Notes: generated by a model from the letters alone, not told the origin. 64,000 bases of DNA from Limnohabitans sp. T6-5 (GCF_003063315.1 NZ_NERV01000002.1:434001-498000), one strand, 5' to 3'; shown: positions 45,154 to 60,300, numbered from the stretch's first letter. Numbers and translations are program-made.

Positions 45154-46566
45154 TCAGTCGGGGCTTTTCCCTGGCAACTCTGCAAACTTGGCCGCCATCG
45201 TGGGGTTGCCCCGTGTGAGCTTCTTGATCGTCAAGTCGTCGGCCTTGTCGTTGGCCAGGCGCAAATTGTTGGCTGACTTGTGCAGCGCTTCCTTGGTTTT
45301 TTCCAAGTCCTTGATCGCTTCGTCAATGCGCTTGACGGCTTCTTCAAAGCCCTCAGAGGCCAGACGCCAATTGCGCCCAAACGCCGTCTTGAATTCGTCC
45401 AGCTGGGTTTCAAACTTGGTGATGTCCACGTTCTGCGAGCGCACCAAGGCCAGCTCGGACTTGTACTTCATCGCGTTCAAAGCCGCATTGCGCAGCAGCG
45501 TGATCAAGGGCACAAAGAACTGCGGCCGCACCACGTACATCTTGGGGTAGCGGTGCGACACATCCACGATGCCGCTGTTGTACAACTCGCTCTCCGGCTC
45601 CAGCAGGGAGACCAGCACCGCGTACTCGCAGGCCTTTTCCGTGCGGTCCTTGTCCAGCTCTTTCAGAAAATCTTCGTTCCGCTTCTTGGTGGCCGTTTCG
45701 TCGCTTTCGTTCTTCATCTCAAACATGATGGAGACGATCTCGGCACCCGACTCGTCTGCGTCGCGAAAAATGTAGTCGCCCTTGCTGCCGTTGCGGGCGT
45801 CGTTGTCTTTCTCAAAATGCGCCCGCTGAAAAGCGGCTGCACGGATGCGGTTGAACTCGATTTCGCAGTGCTGCTCCAGGGTTTCACCCACCATCTTGGT
45901 CGACAGCCGCGCCTTCATGTCGCGCAGGCGCGCAATCTCGCCATCACGGTCGCGCAGCTGCAAGGCGTATTGCTCCTTGATGGCTTTCTCTTCCAGCTGG
46001 TTTTTCACAGCAATCAGGTTGAGGTCATTTTTCAAGCCATCGCGCTCTCGGGCGACCACACCCACGGCCTCGTTCACAGCCAATTGGCGCGCTGTCTCGG
46101 TGGCCTCCAGCTTGGCTTGCAGCGCCTGAATTTCGGCGTCCTTTTTGGCGGCTTCGGCCTGCAGCGCATGGGCCAGCTTGGCCTCGGCCAACTGGGCTGC
46201 CGCTTGGCTGCTGTTGCGCGCTCTCTCCTGTTCGGTCTTCAGCTCGTTGGCCAACTGATCGCGCTCTTTGCTCACCGTGCCCAAGGCCTCCGAAACCGCC
46301 AGCTTGCGCGCCACCTCGCCCGCATCCAGCTGGGCTTTCAGCGCCTGAATCTCCGTGTCTTTGGCCGCCGCTGTTTTTTGCAGCGCATTGGTGACATTGG
46401 CCTCGGCCAAGGCAATTGCGTCGCGCTTTTCCCGCTCGGCCAACTCGAGCCGCTCGTGCAACTGCTTGTCAAAATCGCCATCACGCACCTGCTTGAGGAT
46501 GTCGGCGTACCCCGCCTCGTCGATCTTGAAGGCTTTGTGGCAGTGGGGGCAGATGATTTCGTGCAT
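45154..46566 (-). CDS. DUF2130 protein with coiled coil and PD-(D/E)XK-like signature
   Basis: A 470-residue protein. The N-terminus has a half zinc-knuckle, [10 protein letters not shown]; residues of about 30-235 are a long charged coiled coil with repeated [16 protein letters not shown]-type units; the conserved C-terminal DUF2130 domain follows. Within it, [16 protein letters not shown] and IMFEMKNE place Glu, Asp and Glu-x-Lys in the order of PD-(D/E)XK nucleases, so a nuclease role is inferred. DUF2130 genes are common in defence islands. It ends the minus-strand run 45 bp after gajB, but its GC-rich codon use resembles the hsd genes rather than gajA-gajB. Confidence 0.8.
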   Translation of the reverse strand: MHEIICPHCHKAFKIDEAGYADILKQVRDGDFDKQLHERLELAEREKRDAIALAEANVTNALQKTAAAKDTEIQALKAQLDAGEVARKLAVSEALGTVSKERDQLANELKTEQERARNSSQAAAQLAEAKLAHALQAEAAKKDAEIQALQAKLEATETARQLAVNEAVGVVARERDGLKNDLNLIAVKNQLEEKAIKEQYALQLRDRDGEIARLRDMKARLSTKMVGETLEQHCEIEFNRIRAAAFQRAHFEKDNDARNGSKGDYIFRDADESGAEIVSIMFEMKNESDETATKKRNEDFLKELDKDRTEKACEYAVLVSLLEPESELYNSGIVDVSHRYPKMYVVRPQFFVPLITLLRNAALNAMKYKSELALVRSQNVDITKFETQLDEFKTAFGRNWRLASEGFEEAVKRIDEAIKDLEKTKEALHKSANNLRLANDKADDLTIKKLTRGNPTMAAKFAELPGKSPD

Positions 46567-46611
46567 GGGAAACTTTATGTTGGTCCGTACAGGTTGTAAT
46601 AAATCAGAGTC

Positions 46612-48450
46612 TCACGCTGCGATGCGAATTTGATCAGGCATGAGTAGCTTACTGTTGATGAGTTCAGTCCGCGCGTCTTCAGGGTTAGCGGTAAACATGA
46701 GTACTCGCAAATCCTCTTTCGCGCGCGAGAACGATACATAGGCGAGCTTCTGAGTTATGGAGAGCTGCCTGTCAGTAGGCTTGCCGGCCGTCAGCGGCGT
46801 CAGGACTTTGTTGAAGCTGTAATTATTCCAAGCGGCCTCGACATCGTCATAGACAACCATGACCTTTTCATATTCCTCGCCTTTCACTCCATGTTGGGTG
46901 CTGTAGGCAGTGTTGTTGGCAATGTATTCAGCATAGTGAGCCACTGGCCCGGGAGGCATTTGGATTAGCGAGTCCGCGAGCCAATCTCCTTTGTCGAGAC
47001 TGTGAAGATCTTCATCAAACGCCTCGTCTCGAGGCGCGCGGTCGAGATGCTCACTTAGCCTCTCAGAGGGTTGGACGATCTGATTGTCAATACAGAAACG
47101 AAGAACGGCACCTATCGTCTCGGTACGCCACAAAGCCTGCAATTGACTCACCAATGCGCTTGAGGTTTGGACCATAACCTTCAGCGACTTTTCTGCATTG
47201 AATCCGTCTGCTGCGAACGCCGGGCTTTCGCGCCGGAGTAAATTAATAACCATTCGGGCGTCGCCTTGCTCATGGGCCGCGATCAACGGGCAAATAGTAG
47301 AAAGAAAAGGCTTTAGAAGAAAATGCTCGCCGGACTCAAAAGCATCCTGTGCGCGAGACGAGGCATATTCACCAGTGAAGAGTCGGTTCAGATCGGCAAA
47401 GCCCAGCCGCCGCGCGATCATTTGACGCACTAGGAAGAGTCTCATGACGTCATCTCGTCCGGTCCACCCCCAGCCCTCGATCGCAGCGTCCATTCGCGCT
47501 AGCGCGCGCTCAATCTGGTCCTCTGAATAGCGCTTGCGAGGCTCCGTTGGCTCCTCCGCTTGAACTAGCAGGAATTCGACACTTCCTTCGCAAGTCTTAT
47601 TTGCGCCAGCGGCATATTGCTCGACGTCATCACGATAGGCGTTTAAAAGCCGGATGACACTCTGCGAACAGCGGAAATTTTCGGTCTTCGTGATGACCTC
47701 ACCACCTTCAGGTGGTGCAAAGTCCCCTGCGCTTCGGTCGTAAATTTGCTGCCATGGATCCCCAAAATAACCAATCACTGGAAGTCCGCTGCCAGCACCT
47801 ACTAAATTGAGACCGGCGACGATGCCTTCAAATGTGTCCTGGGCTTCATCGACAAAGATGTATGGAAACCGAAGGCCGGTGATCCGTCTGAATGTGGCAT
47901 TTTTTGCAAACAGGTAGGTCGCAATCTCAATGACGTCATCATGACCAATCTGGCCTTCACCGTAATCGCTGAAGTTTGTGTCGGCATATTCGAAAAACTT
48001 AACTTTTACGATAGCTGCAAGATCTTCTGTAAGTCGCTCGATCTTTGCGCGCGCCTTCAATGCTTTTTTGCTCTTCCCTCCGTTGTCATCTTCCTTGGCT
48101 TTCTCTATAAGGGCCGGGATGCGACTCTCTCGCAGCGCCACCCGAATATCTTCGTGAAAGCGGCTGATCTGTCCCCACAGAAAGCTGTGAAGCGTTGAAA
48201 CTAAGTAAATGTTGTCGAACCCCAACCGAGTCTTGATCACCTCTACCGCTCGCTTAGTAAAAGTGATGCAGGCGATACGTTGACCTTGCCTTTTGAGGAC
48301 ACTCCCCTCGCGATCACGGATTCGGCTCAGAGCCTCGACCAGCGAGCTTGTCTTGCCGGAACCCGCGCCAGCAATCATTGCGAAGCTGCGATGCTCTTGT
48401 AGGCATTTTTGAACCTGCGCATCCGCTGCGCTTTCTACACGGGTCGCCAT
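46612..48450 (-). CDS. gajB: UvrD/Rep-like helicase, Gabija GajB-like
   Basis: A 612-residue superfamily 1A helicase. Walker A is IAGAGSGKTSSLVEAL, Walker B is YIFVDEAQDTFEG, motif III/IV segments include GYFGDPWQQIYDRSAG, and motif VI is KLAYVSFSRAKEDLRV. One base separates it from the upstream OLD-family nuclease, the arrangement that defines class 2 OLD/Gabija. In Gabija, GajB senses or processes DNA ends and works with GajA to stop phage. It is longer than GajB of the best-studied system (about 490 residues). Base composition is clearly AT-richer than the surrounding hsd and DUF2130 genes. Confidence 0.82.
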   Translation of the reverse strand: MATRVESAADAQVQKCLQEHRSFAMIAGAGSGKTSSLVEALSRIRDREGSVLKRQGQRIACITFTKRAVEVIKTRLGFDNIYLVSTLHSFLWGQISRFHEDIRVALRESRIPALIEKAKEDDNGGKSKKALKARAKIERLTEDLAAIVKVKFFEYADTNFSDYGEGQIGHDDVIEIATYLFAKNATFRRITGLRFPYIFVDEAQDTFEGIVAGLNLVGAGSGLPVIGYFGDPWQQIYDRSAGDFAPPEGGEVITKTENFRCSQSVIRLLNAYRDDVEQYAAGANKTCEGSVEFLLVQAEEPTEPRKRYSEDQIERALARMDAAIEGWGWTGRDDVMRLFLVRQMIARRLGFADLNRLFTGEYASSRAQDAFESGEHFLLKPFLSTICPLIAAHEQGDARMVINLLRRESPAFAADGFNAEKSLKVMVQTSSALVSQLQALWRTETIGAVLRFCIDNQIVQPSERLSEHLDRAPRDEAFDEDLHSLDKGDWLADSLIQMPPGPVAHYAEYIANNTAYSTQHGVKGEEYEKVMVVYDDVEAAWNNYSFNKVLTPLTAGKPTDRQLSITQKLAYVSFSRAKEDLRVLMFTANPEDARTELINSKLLMPDQIRIAA

Positions 48451-48451
48451 A

Positions 48452-50557
48452 CTAAGCAGCCTCCGTCGTCGCAGCGCCTAGTGAAACAGTTGTGGTGCTC
48501 GGCGGACACAGCCGCTCTTCAAGCCAATGCAACCCTTCAGCAATGTAGTTGGGGACAATCAATTCCTCGGCGCACGCCAAGATATCCATGGCGAAATCGG
48601 TCTTCTTGAAATCGTTGGATTGAATTCGTTTGTAGACGCATTCATAAGCGTCTTGGAGTGGTTTCAGTATTTCAACCCCGATGGACAGCGTGCCGGCTCG
48701 AAACAACCCAAAGTTCTCGTAAACGATCGCTTCTTCCAAGGTGCGGGGACGGAGCTTCGCACTATCGGCACCATCGACAACCTGAATATCGGTCTGGAAC
48801 GCAATGCAGCGATCTTTTGCGGAGTGGCGCTTGTCCGCCGAGGTTAGTCTAATCAAACCGTCGACAGTGGATTGCGCACACAGCTTTTTAAGGGAGGCAT
48901 TGGAGGTTCGCGCGCCAACCACGTCCGCCCGACAGGCAGTCTGATATCCAGTCGGCACTACTGAGTCCAGATCCGTGATGACGAGATAAGGAATGTGAAG
49001 GAAGCTGAGCAAGCCTTCAAAACGGTGAGCATAAGCTCCACCCACCTCCAAAACCGTGAGGTACGTGGACTGCAATCGCTTCGCAGTGCGCTCAATCATG
49101 TAAGGCATGAGGAGCTTTTCGACCGCCCCTTCAACAAGTACGGCCGCATCGGCGAAGAAGAGGTCGCAGTGGGTGAGACGAAGATAGCGTTTGAGAAAAG
49201 CTAGCGATTCTGAAGGGGATATCAGCTTGCCTTCAATTTCCTCAGCCTCTGGCTGGAACGCTCGAAGGCTACGAACCACAGACGCATTGCGGATGCCTGG
49301 CGCTTCCACCTCGCCCTCACTGTTGCATCGTTGAAAGTATCGAACTTTCTCGAAAGCCACCGCTTCCATAATATGAGAGGAGTGTGTTGTGACGACGAGC
49401 TGCGGCACCAAACCAGATTCACCTGATTCCAGAGCGGACTGGTTGATTACCTCCCAAATGTTTGAAATAAAGGTCTGCTGCACTTGAGCGTGAAGATGGA
49501 CCTCTGGCTCTTCAATAAAGATCATCAAGCATAGTGGTCTGTCCTCTTTGGTCATCACCCACTGAGAATGGAAATGCCGAGCCTGAATAGCCATGTAGAT
49601 CAGGTTTTTGAAGCCAAGACCGTTGTAAAGCTCGGGCAGTTCATGCTCTCGGCTGGGATCAACATAGAGCAGCTCAGTGCTTCCACGCAATGCAGTTTCA
49701 GGGCTGAGCGAGGAAATGATGCGTAATTCACGATCGTTAATCGACGGTACGCCAAGATGCTTGATCAGCCTTATCAATGGGTCGAATTGCTTGGCGTAAT
49801 GGTCTGTTAGCAGCTTGTTGTTCGCATCGATCACACTGTGAGCATCCGCTGCATGTCCAACTTGCTCAAGGTTCTTCCGGTAAAAGGAGGCAAAGGCCGA
49901 CGAAAGCCGATTGCTACGGCTACTGTCGTCATCGTTGATGTTGCGCTGTGCATCAACGAACTCAACCCGAATGAGATGCTTCAGGAGTCGCTTGCCTTCG
50001 TCAGACTCAAGCTCACTCGCCACAATCTCGGGAAGGGCCCCTTCTATTGACTTTTCATTAAGCGAAAAATAGCGAACCGCAAAATGGCGACCTAGATTAC
50101 CGTCGAGCGAAAGATATTGCGCCAACGCCCTTGCACGCGTCCCATCTTCCTGGGTGGGGTAGGCGGATTCATATTGCTCGCGTAACTTCTTTGCGTCCTG
50201 TATCTCGTACGACAGTCGAATGCCGACGCGAGTGAAGTCGGAAAGCTTGGGCAACAAAGTGAAAACCCTGCCGAATGCAATGCTCTCGGGATCAATGGTG
50301 AACCACAAATCAAGGCTAATTTTCGGCAGGTGCTCAGCATCCCCAGTGGCAATAAAGGTATCAAAATCTGCCATTCTGGCTACCGAGAAATCGTGAATCT
50401 TGAACTCGCGACCGCCAAGAAAGCATCGGAATATTGCAGTGGCAGACGTCTTTCCGCTGTTGTTAGGTCCAACGAATATTGACTCGCGTTCTTCGATGTC
50501 TATCTGAACGTTCTCTAGTCGGCGGAAATTTCTAATGGCAACTTTACTGACCTTCAT
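48452..50557 (-). CDS. gajA: OLD-family ATPase-TOPRIM endonuclease, Gabija GajA-like
   Basis: A 701-residue protein. The ABC-type ATPase has Walker A FVGPNNSGKTSAT near residue 35 and the signature/Walker B region LMIFIEEPEVHLHAQVQQ, with the H-loop in VVTTHSSHIMEAV. The C-terminal TOPRIM domain has ADAAVLVEGAVEKLLMPYM (the Glu pair) and LVITDLDSVVP (the DxD). This is the OLD layout; the helicase gene one base downstream makes it class 2, that is GajA of Gabija. The ATG at 50557 is chosen because AGGA lies five bases upstream; ATGs at 50569 and 50572 are alternatives. It is longer than the standard GajA (about 580). Confidence 0.85.
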   Translation of the reverse strand: MKVSKVAIRNFRRLENVQIDIEERESIFVGPNNSGKTSATAIFRCFLGGREFKIHDFSVARMADFDTFIATGDAEHLPKISLDLWFTIDPESIAFGRVFTLLPKLSDFTRVGIRLSYEIQDAKKLREQYESAYPTQEDGTRARALAQYLSLDGNLGRHFAVRYFSLNEKSIEGALPEIVASELESDEGKRLLKHLIRVEFVDAQRNINDDDSSRSNRLSSAFASFYRKNLEQVGHAADAHSVIDANNKLLTDHYAKQFDPLIRLIKHLGVPSINDRELRIISSLSPETALRGSTELLYVDPSREHELPELYNGLGFKNLIYMAIQARHFHSQWVMTKEDRPLCLMIFIEEPEVHLHAQVQQTFISNIWEVINQSALESGESGLVPQLVVTTHSSHIMEAVAFEKVRYFQRCNSEGEVEAPGIRNASVVRSLRAFQPEAEEIEGKLISPSESLAFLKRYLRLTHCDLFFADAAVLVEGAVEKLLMPYMIERTAKRLQSTYLTVLEVGGAYAHRFEGLLSFLHIPYLVITDLDSVVPTGYQTACRADVVGARTSNASLKKLCAQSTVDGLIRLTSADKRHSAKDRCIAFQTDIQVVDGADSAKLRPRTLEEAIVYENFGLFRAGTLSIGVEILKPLQDAYECVYKRIQSNDFKKTDFAMDILACAEELIVPNYIAEGLHWLEERLCPPSTTTVSLGAATTEAA

Positions 50558-50645
50558 ACGTATCCTCATCATTGTTGTGGTGTGCTAAACATCTATGGGC
50601 TAGTCATTGCCCTAAGTTCCTGCCAAAGCCGTTTATGCCGCACAG

Positions 50646-50666
50646 GTGGTCGCAATTTGCGACCAC
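50646..50666. promoter_or_regulatory. Perfect 21-bp palindrome upstream of gajA
   Basis: Arms GTGGTCGCAA and TTGCGACCAC flank a single T, about 90 bp before the gajA start in the 309-bp gap after hsdR. It has the size and symmetry of an operator for a dimeric regulator. The rest of the gap (50667-50866) is AT-rich and shows no gene that I can support. Confidence 0.6.
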
Positions 50667-50866
50667 ATCGGCGTTTTCAGCCTGCGTGAGTTGAAACAGA
50701 AAGTCGCGGGAGATCAGAGAAGCCAAAATATATGCGAAAAAAGTTCACACAAGCATATTCTGAATTTGGCCCCAAAAAACCCAGCTCACCACAAATTTGA
50801 ATTTTTGTGACGTGTTGGACTACCCTTTGCCCTGGGCCACAAAGGCCAGTTAAGCCTTCACTGTCT

Positions 50867-54139
<3,273 letters not shown>

Positions 54140-54153
54140 ACTTATCCTTGTCT

Positions 54154-55296
54154 TTAGCCTTGCATTTTGGTTTTGTACCAACCGGCCATGCTTTCGTCCT
54201 CAAGTGCATAGTCACCGTAGGCGGCACGCCAGACCAACCCCTTTTCACGCAATGTGTCCAGCGCAGCCTGAACCGATGGAACCGATACTTTTTCTTGCTG
54301 CACCAAGTTGGCATAAGCGCGCATCGACGCCTCGGAGAAAGGAACGTAATTTTTGCCCTGATCGATGATCGTCTCCAGCACCGCCCGCTGAATGTCGGGC
54401 AAACCGGCGAACTCGCTCTCCATCGCTCCCCACATTCTTTCCTTGATTTCTTCCGCACCATTCTTCAGCGCTTCGCCAAGGTGGTCCGCGCCGGCATCCA
54501 AGGCAATCTCGCCGACGATGCTGCGCAGCATCTCAGGGCGATGTCCAACCAACTTGAAGGCCTCAAACATATCCTCGTGACGGAACTGGTTGTCATTGGC
54601 CAGCAAGGGGTTCACGAAGTCCGTATAAGCGTCGGTAAAGTCCTTGGTCAGCAAGGGGAACCGCGTCACTTGCGAGCCAAAAAAAGGCTGGGTGCGTTTC
54701 AACACCAAGTGGGCCAGCTTGTCACGGTTGGAACCCGTTAAAACAATAAACAGGCCTTGCTGCCCACTGCCTTGGTTCAAGTGATCGCGTGCTGCCTTGA
54801 GGGCAAACATGGCATCCACGCCAGCCTGGGTAGAGAGCGCATGCTGTGCTTCGTCAATGACGATGGCGACTGGCGCCTTTCCGGCTTCAACCAACGCCTC
54901 CAGAGCATCCGCCAGCGTCAGTCCCGTTGGCAGTTCTAGCGAATCGAGGTTGAGGCTCAGGGCACCGAACACGTTCACTTTTTCCAGCCCGGTCGACTTG
55001 GCCATCTTGGCGATGACACCCGCAAAAGTACCAATTTTTGCTTTGACGGCGCTGGTAATGAGTAAAGCCGGGTCTTTGGATTTGTCCGCCCACAAGTCCA
55101 CATAGATCGTGGTCCAGCCTCGCTTTTGCATGGCGGGCAACATGTCTTCACGCAAGAAAGTGCTTTTTCCCGTGCGTCTTGGCGCGGCCAGGAACAAGCC
55201 GGAGCGACTGTCCGCCAAGCCGTGGCCCCCAAGGCTTTCGCAATAACTCTCCGCCAGAGCTGGGCGGTGAAAGGTAAACGGCTTTATCGCACTCAT
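54154..55296 (-). CDS. AAA-type ATPase inside the type I restriction operon
   Basis: A 380-residue P-loop ATPase. Walker A is FLAAPRRTGKSTFLRED, Walker B is VAIVIDEAQHALS, sensor 1 is FIVLTGSNRDKLA, and the C-terminal 80 residues form a likely winged helix (SVPSVQAALDTLREKGLVWRA, part only). The layout resembles Orc1/Cdc6-like or archaeal-type ATPases. It is not a standard part of type I systems. Its position between hsdS and hsdR, the 15-bp gap to hsdR and the GGAG site before its ATG suggest coexpression with hsdR. A repeat array in front of it may allow separate control. Confidence 0.8.
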   Translation of the reverse strand: MSAIKPFTFHRPALAESYCESLGGHGLADSRSGLFLAAPRRTGKSTFLREDMLPAMQKRGWTTIYVDLWADKSKDPALLITSAVKAKIGTFAGVIAKMAKSTGLEKVNVFGALSLNLDSLELPTGLTLADALEALVEAGKAPVAIVIDEAQHALSTQAGVDAMFALKAARDHLNQGSGQQGLFIVLTGSNRDKLAHLVLKRTQPFFGSQVTRFPLLTKDFTDAYTDFVNPLLANDNQFRHEDMFEAFKLVGHRPEMLRSIVGEIALDAGADHLGEALKNGAEEIKERMWGAMESEFAGLPDIQRAVLETIIDQGKNYVPFSEASMRAYANLVQQEKVSVPSVQAALDTLREKGLVWRAAYGDYALEDESMAGWYKTKMQG

Positions 55297-55305
55297 CTTG
55301 GACTC

Positions 55306-55371
55306 CGACTTATGGCAACTTATGGGAAAAAGTATAACTTATGGTTTTCGACATAAGTCGGAATAAGTTGG
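55306..55371. promoter_or_regulatory. Array of five 10-bp repeats upstream of the accessory ATPase
   Basis: Three direct copies of (C/T)(G/A)ACTTATGG at 55306, 55316 and 55335 face two inverted copies at 55352 (CATAAGTCGG) and 55362 (AATAAGTTGG). Adjacent copies are exactly 10 bp apart, one helical turn. The outer arms CCGACTTATG and CATAAGTCGG are perfect inverted repeats. On the minus strand a TATACT hexamer (55330-55335) lies in the middle, so the array probably overlaps a promoter for the ATPase and hsdR. Confidence 0.65.
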
Positions 55372-55372
55372 C

Positions 55373-56722
55373 TCAAGATTCGACGCCGACACCCTCTTGA
55401 ACAGCGACGGCTTGCCAATCGCGCACGTCGATCTTGCCGGTGACGGCGGCGGAGATCAGGGCAGTGCGGCGTTCTTGGAGTAGCGAAATCGTCTTAACTG
55501 CCTTATCAATAAGTTCATCAAAACGGCGTGACTTTTCGCTCAAGAAGCGACCAATCTCTTTCTGCTCAATCAATGGAGGTTTCGTCAATGAAAAGTTTCG
55601 GATTGTCGATACATTGACATGAGGAGACGTAGCGCCAACAGTATCAAGTTGCCCCTGCTTATAAACATTGTCGCTATTGAGTAACCACATAAGAAAGTCT
55701 GGAGAAAAATCTGGGCCAACACGAAATTGCATCATGCGTTGCCCGAGACAGTATCGAGAGTCTTCTGGAACTAGACCCGCATGCCCCCATCGCTCCCCTT
55801 CTCGTCCATAAACAATATCGCTACACATCAAATCTGCACGACGCACTCTCCGAATGTATTCATCATCCTGAACGCGATACATTTTTGAAGAGTCCAAATG
55901 GCCTTCATTAAGGTCAGCAGTTCGTATGACTAGATACTCTCCGTCGTCTGAATACACAGGAGTTTCGTGTGGGCAATCAACAATCATTGAAGTGGCATAT
56001 TTGAGGTAAGTTGCTCCCCAATGCGCGGGCACTTCACCTAGCCACTCCACGCCGGAGTCTTTCATCGGGGTGTTGGGGTTGAGGCCTTTGGTGACGGCGT
56101 GGCTGATGACGGCTTGGCGCTTTTCCTTGAGCAACTCAATCAGCCGCTGCTGCTTCTCGATCAAGGCATCAATCTTCGCCGTTTCTTGGTCGAGGAAAGC
56201 AGCAATGTTTGCCTGCTCATTTTGAGGCGGCAAAGCTAAATCTAAGACAGAAAATTCACTGTAGCGAAACTCTGTTGATCGCTCCCTAATTCCTTTCGCA
56301 AGGGATGAAATGAAATCTGTCACAGCCAGTTGACGAACAAGATAACCAAAGTAAGCGACATGGATTTGTTCTGGATCTGTTGGCACGCAGACAGAACAGA
56401 CTGGCGAACATTTCCCATCAGAGTCACTAACGCCAATGGCGCCAGCAAAGCCATCCATGGCATGTACTAACAAGTCGCCTTTCCTAACGCCTTGATAGCC
56501 AATTTCCTTGATGGATTCGGTAAAGCCTTCCGTCCTGCGGTTTGATCGCAAAGTTACTTGTCCGTCGCGAAAAGCGGTCACAACCCCATCCTCAAGACGA
56601 ACTTCGCGTTGAACTCGATTGAAGACGTACTTTGATTTTCGTAAGACCCAATGGCTCGGCATTTCTCCAAGCCATTGCAAGCCCGAATCCCGGTACTCCG
56701 GATAAGCCTTGTACCGACTCAT
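55373..56722 (-). CDS. hsdS: Type I restriction-modification specificity subunit
   Basis: A 449-residue DNA-recognition subunit with two target-recognition domains and two conserved helical spacers. The first spacer runs from LALPPQNEQANIAAFLDQE to KRQAVISHAVTKGLNP, the second from PLIEQKEIGRFLSEK to RRTALISAAVTGKIDVRD. Each half starts with a similar DSG(L/V)xWLGE(M/V)P box. The recognition domains themselves are more AT-rich than the rest, as is usual for shuffled specificity genes. The start overlaps the DUF1016 gene by four bases. Confidence 0.94.
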   Translation of the reverse strand: MSRYKAYPEYRDSGLQWLGEMPSHWVLRKSKYVFNRVQREVRLEDGVVTAFRDGQVTLRSNRRTEGFTESIKEIGYQGVRKGDLLVHAMDGFAGAIGVSDSDGKCSPVCSVCVPTDPEQIHVAYFGYLVRQLAVTDFISSLAKGIRERSTEFRYSEFSVLDLALPPQNEQANIAAFLDQETAKIDALIEKQQRLIELLKEKRQAVISHAVTKGLNPNTPMKDSGVEWLGEVPAHWGATYLKYATSMIVDCPHETPVYSDDGEYLVIRTADLNEGHLDSSKMYRVQDDEYIRRVRRADLMCSDIVYGREGERWGHAGLVPEDSRYCLGQRMMQFRVGPDFSPDFLMWLLNSDNVYKQGQLDTVGATSPHVNVSTIRNFSLTKPPLIEQKEIGRFLSEKSRRFDELIDKAVKTISLLQERRTALISAAVTGKIDVRDWQAVAVQEGVGVES

Positions 56723-57731
56723 TCCGCCTCCCTATCGCCCAAGTTCGCCAAATAAAACTCATGCAATTTGGCCTGCAGCAGTTTCTTGTCGGGCAACTGG
56801 GTCTGGTATAGGGCGACGAGGGCTGGGGACAGGCTGCGGCTCAGGGCGTACTCCACCACTTCGTCGTCTTTGCTGGCGCACAGCAGCAGGCCGATGGCGG
56901 GGTTTTCGTGGGTTTTTTTGTGGTCGCGGTCCAGCGCTTCCAGATAGAAGTTGAGCTGGCCCAGGTGCTCGGGCGAGAAGCGGCTGGTTTTGAGTTCGAT
57001 GGCCACCAGGCAGTTGAGGCCTCGGTGGAAGAACAACAAGTCGAGGGCGAAATCTTGCTTGCCCACTTGCAACGGGTATTCGCTGCCAACAAAACAGAAG
57101 TCGCGCCCGAGTTCAAGCAGAAACTGCCTGAGCTGCGCGAGCAGGCCGCGTTGAAGGTCGCTCTCCAGGTGGGCGGCTGGCAGATCGAGAAATTCGACCA
57201 AGTAGCTGTCTTTGAACACGCTGGCCGCGTTGGGGTGAGTTTGTGTCACCAGTGGTGACACTTTTGCCGGGCTGAGGACAACGCGCTCAAAAAGGGCGGC
57301 GTCAAACTGCCGCTCCAGCTCCCTGCTTGACCATTTTTCCTGCGCCGCCATCTTGAGGTAGAACTCGCGTTCTTCTGGGCGCTTGCTGCGGCTGAGGATG
57401 ATGAGGTTGTGCGTCCAGGGTAATTCTCTCAGCAGCGCTGAGAGAATTGGACTGTCGCTGTAGGCCTCAAAAAACTGCCGCATTCGCCAGATGTTTTTGG
57501 CAGAAAAACCGCGCAAACCGGGCTGGGTCGTAGCAATGTGCTGCGCCAGCTGCTCGACAATGCTCTCGCCCCATTCGGCGGCCTTGATCTTGGCACTGAG
57601 ATAGGCGCCGACCTGCCAGTACAGCTCGATCAGCGCGATGTTCACTGCCTGGTAGGCACGCTGGCGGGCACTTTCGATGAGTTGGGTGATTTCGGCGAAG
57701 TCGGGGGTCTTCGTCGTTGGGGTCAAGTCGC

Positions 57732-57735
<4 letters not shown>
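56719..57735 (-). CDS. DUF1016 (YhcG-family) PD-(D/E)XK nuclease protein
   Basis: A 338-residue protein with the N-terminal DUF1016 helical domain ([40 protein letters not shown]) and a C-terminal PD-(D/E)XK nuclease domain in which [21 protein letters not shown] gives the Asp and Glu-x-Lys residues (part quoted as DLLFFHR and VAIELKTS). YhcG-type genes often sit in or next to type I loci; their exact task is unclear. Four-base overlaps with hsdM and hsdS show it is translated as part of the operon. Confidence 0.88.
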
Positions 57736-60080
<2,345 letters not shown>

Positions 60081-60126
60081 TTTTTACGAACGAGGGGTCG
60101 GAGTTTCAACCTTATCTGGCTAAGTA

Positions 60127-60298
60127 TTACACGGGGTTGAGGGGGAATTGGCCACCCATGCGCAGGCCTGCAAAGAACAAAGCCGCCATGCCGATGCTTT
60201 CGCCCTGCGTGGGGTGTGGGTGGATGGTTTTGCCGATGGCCAAAGCCATCTCGCCAATCATGTCGCCCGCATGTGTGCCCACCATGCCGCCGCCCAAA
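60127..60298 (-). pseudogene. Decayed 3' fragment of a dihydrolipoamide dehydrogenase gene
   Basis: Reading the minus strand from 60298 gives [20 protein letters not shown], then [19 protein letters not shown] and a different tail ending at TAA (60127-60129). The complete lpdA at 61817-63643 has the same segment, but with nine more codons between ALAI and GKTIH. There is no start codon and no FAD or NAD domain. The fragment abuts the right copy of the flanking repeat. It is a relic of an E3 gene, either a partial duplication of the neighbour or the end of a lost paralogue. Confidence 0.85.
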
Positions 60299-60300
60299 AA

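Noticed and set aside
48452-50572. Reading the OLD-family gene as a stand-alone RecF-like ATPase
   Set aside because: The TOPRIM signature (Glu pair and DxD) and the adjacent UvrD-like helicase point to class 2 OLD/Gabija.
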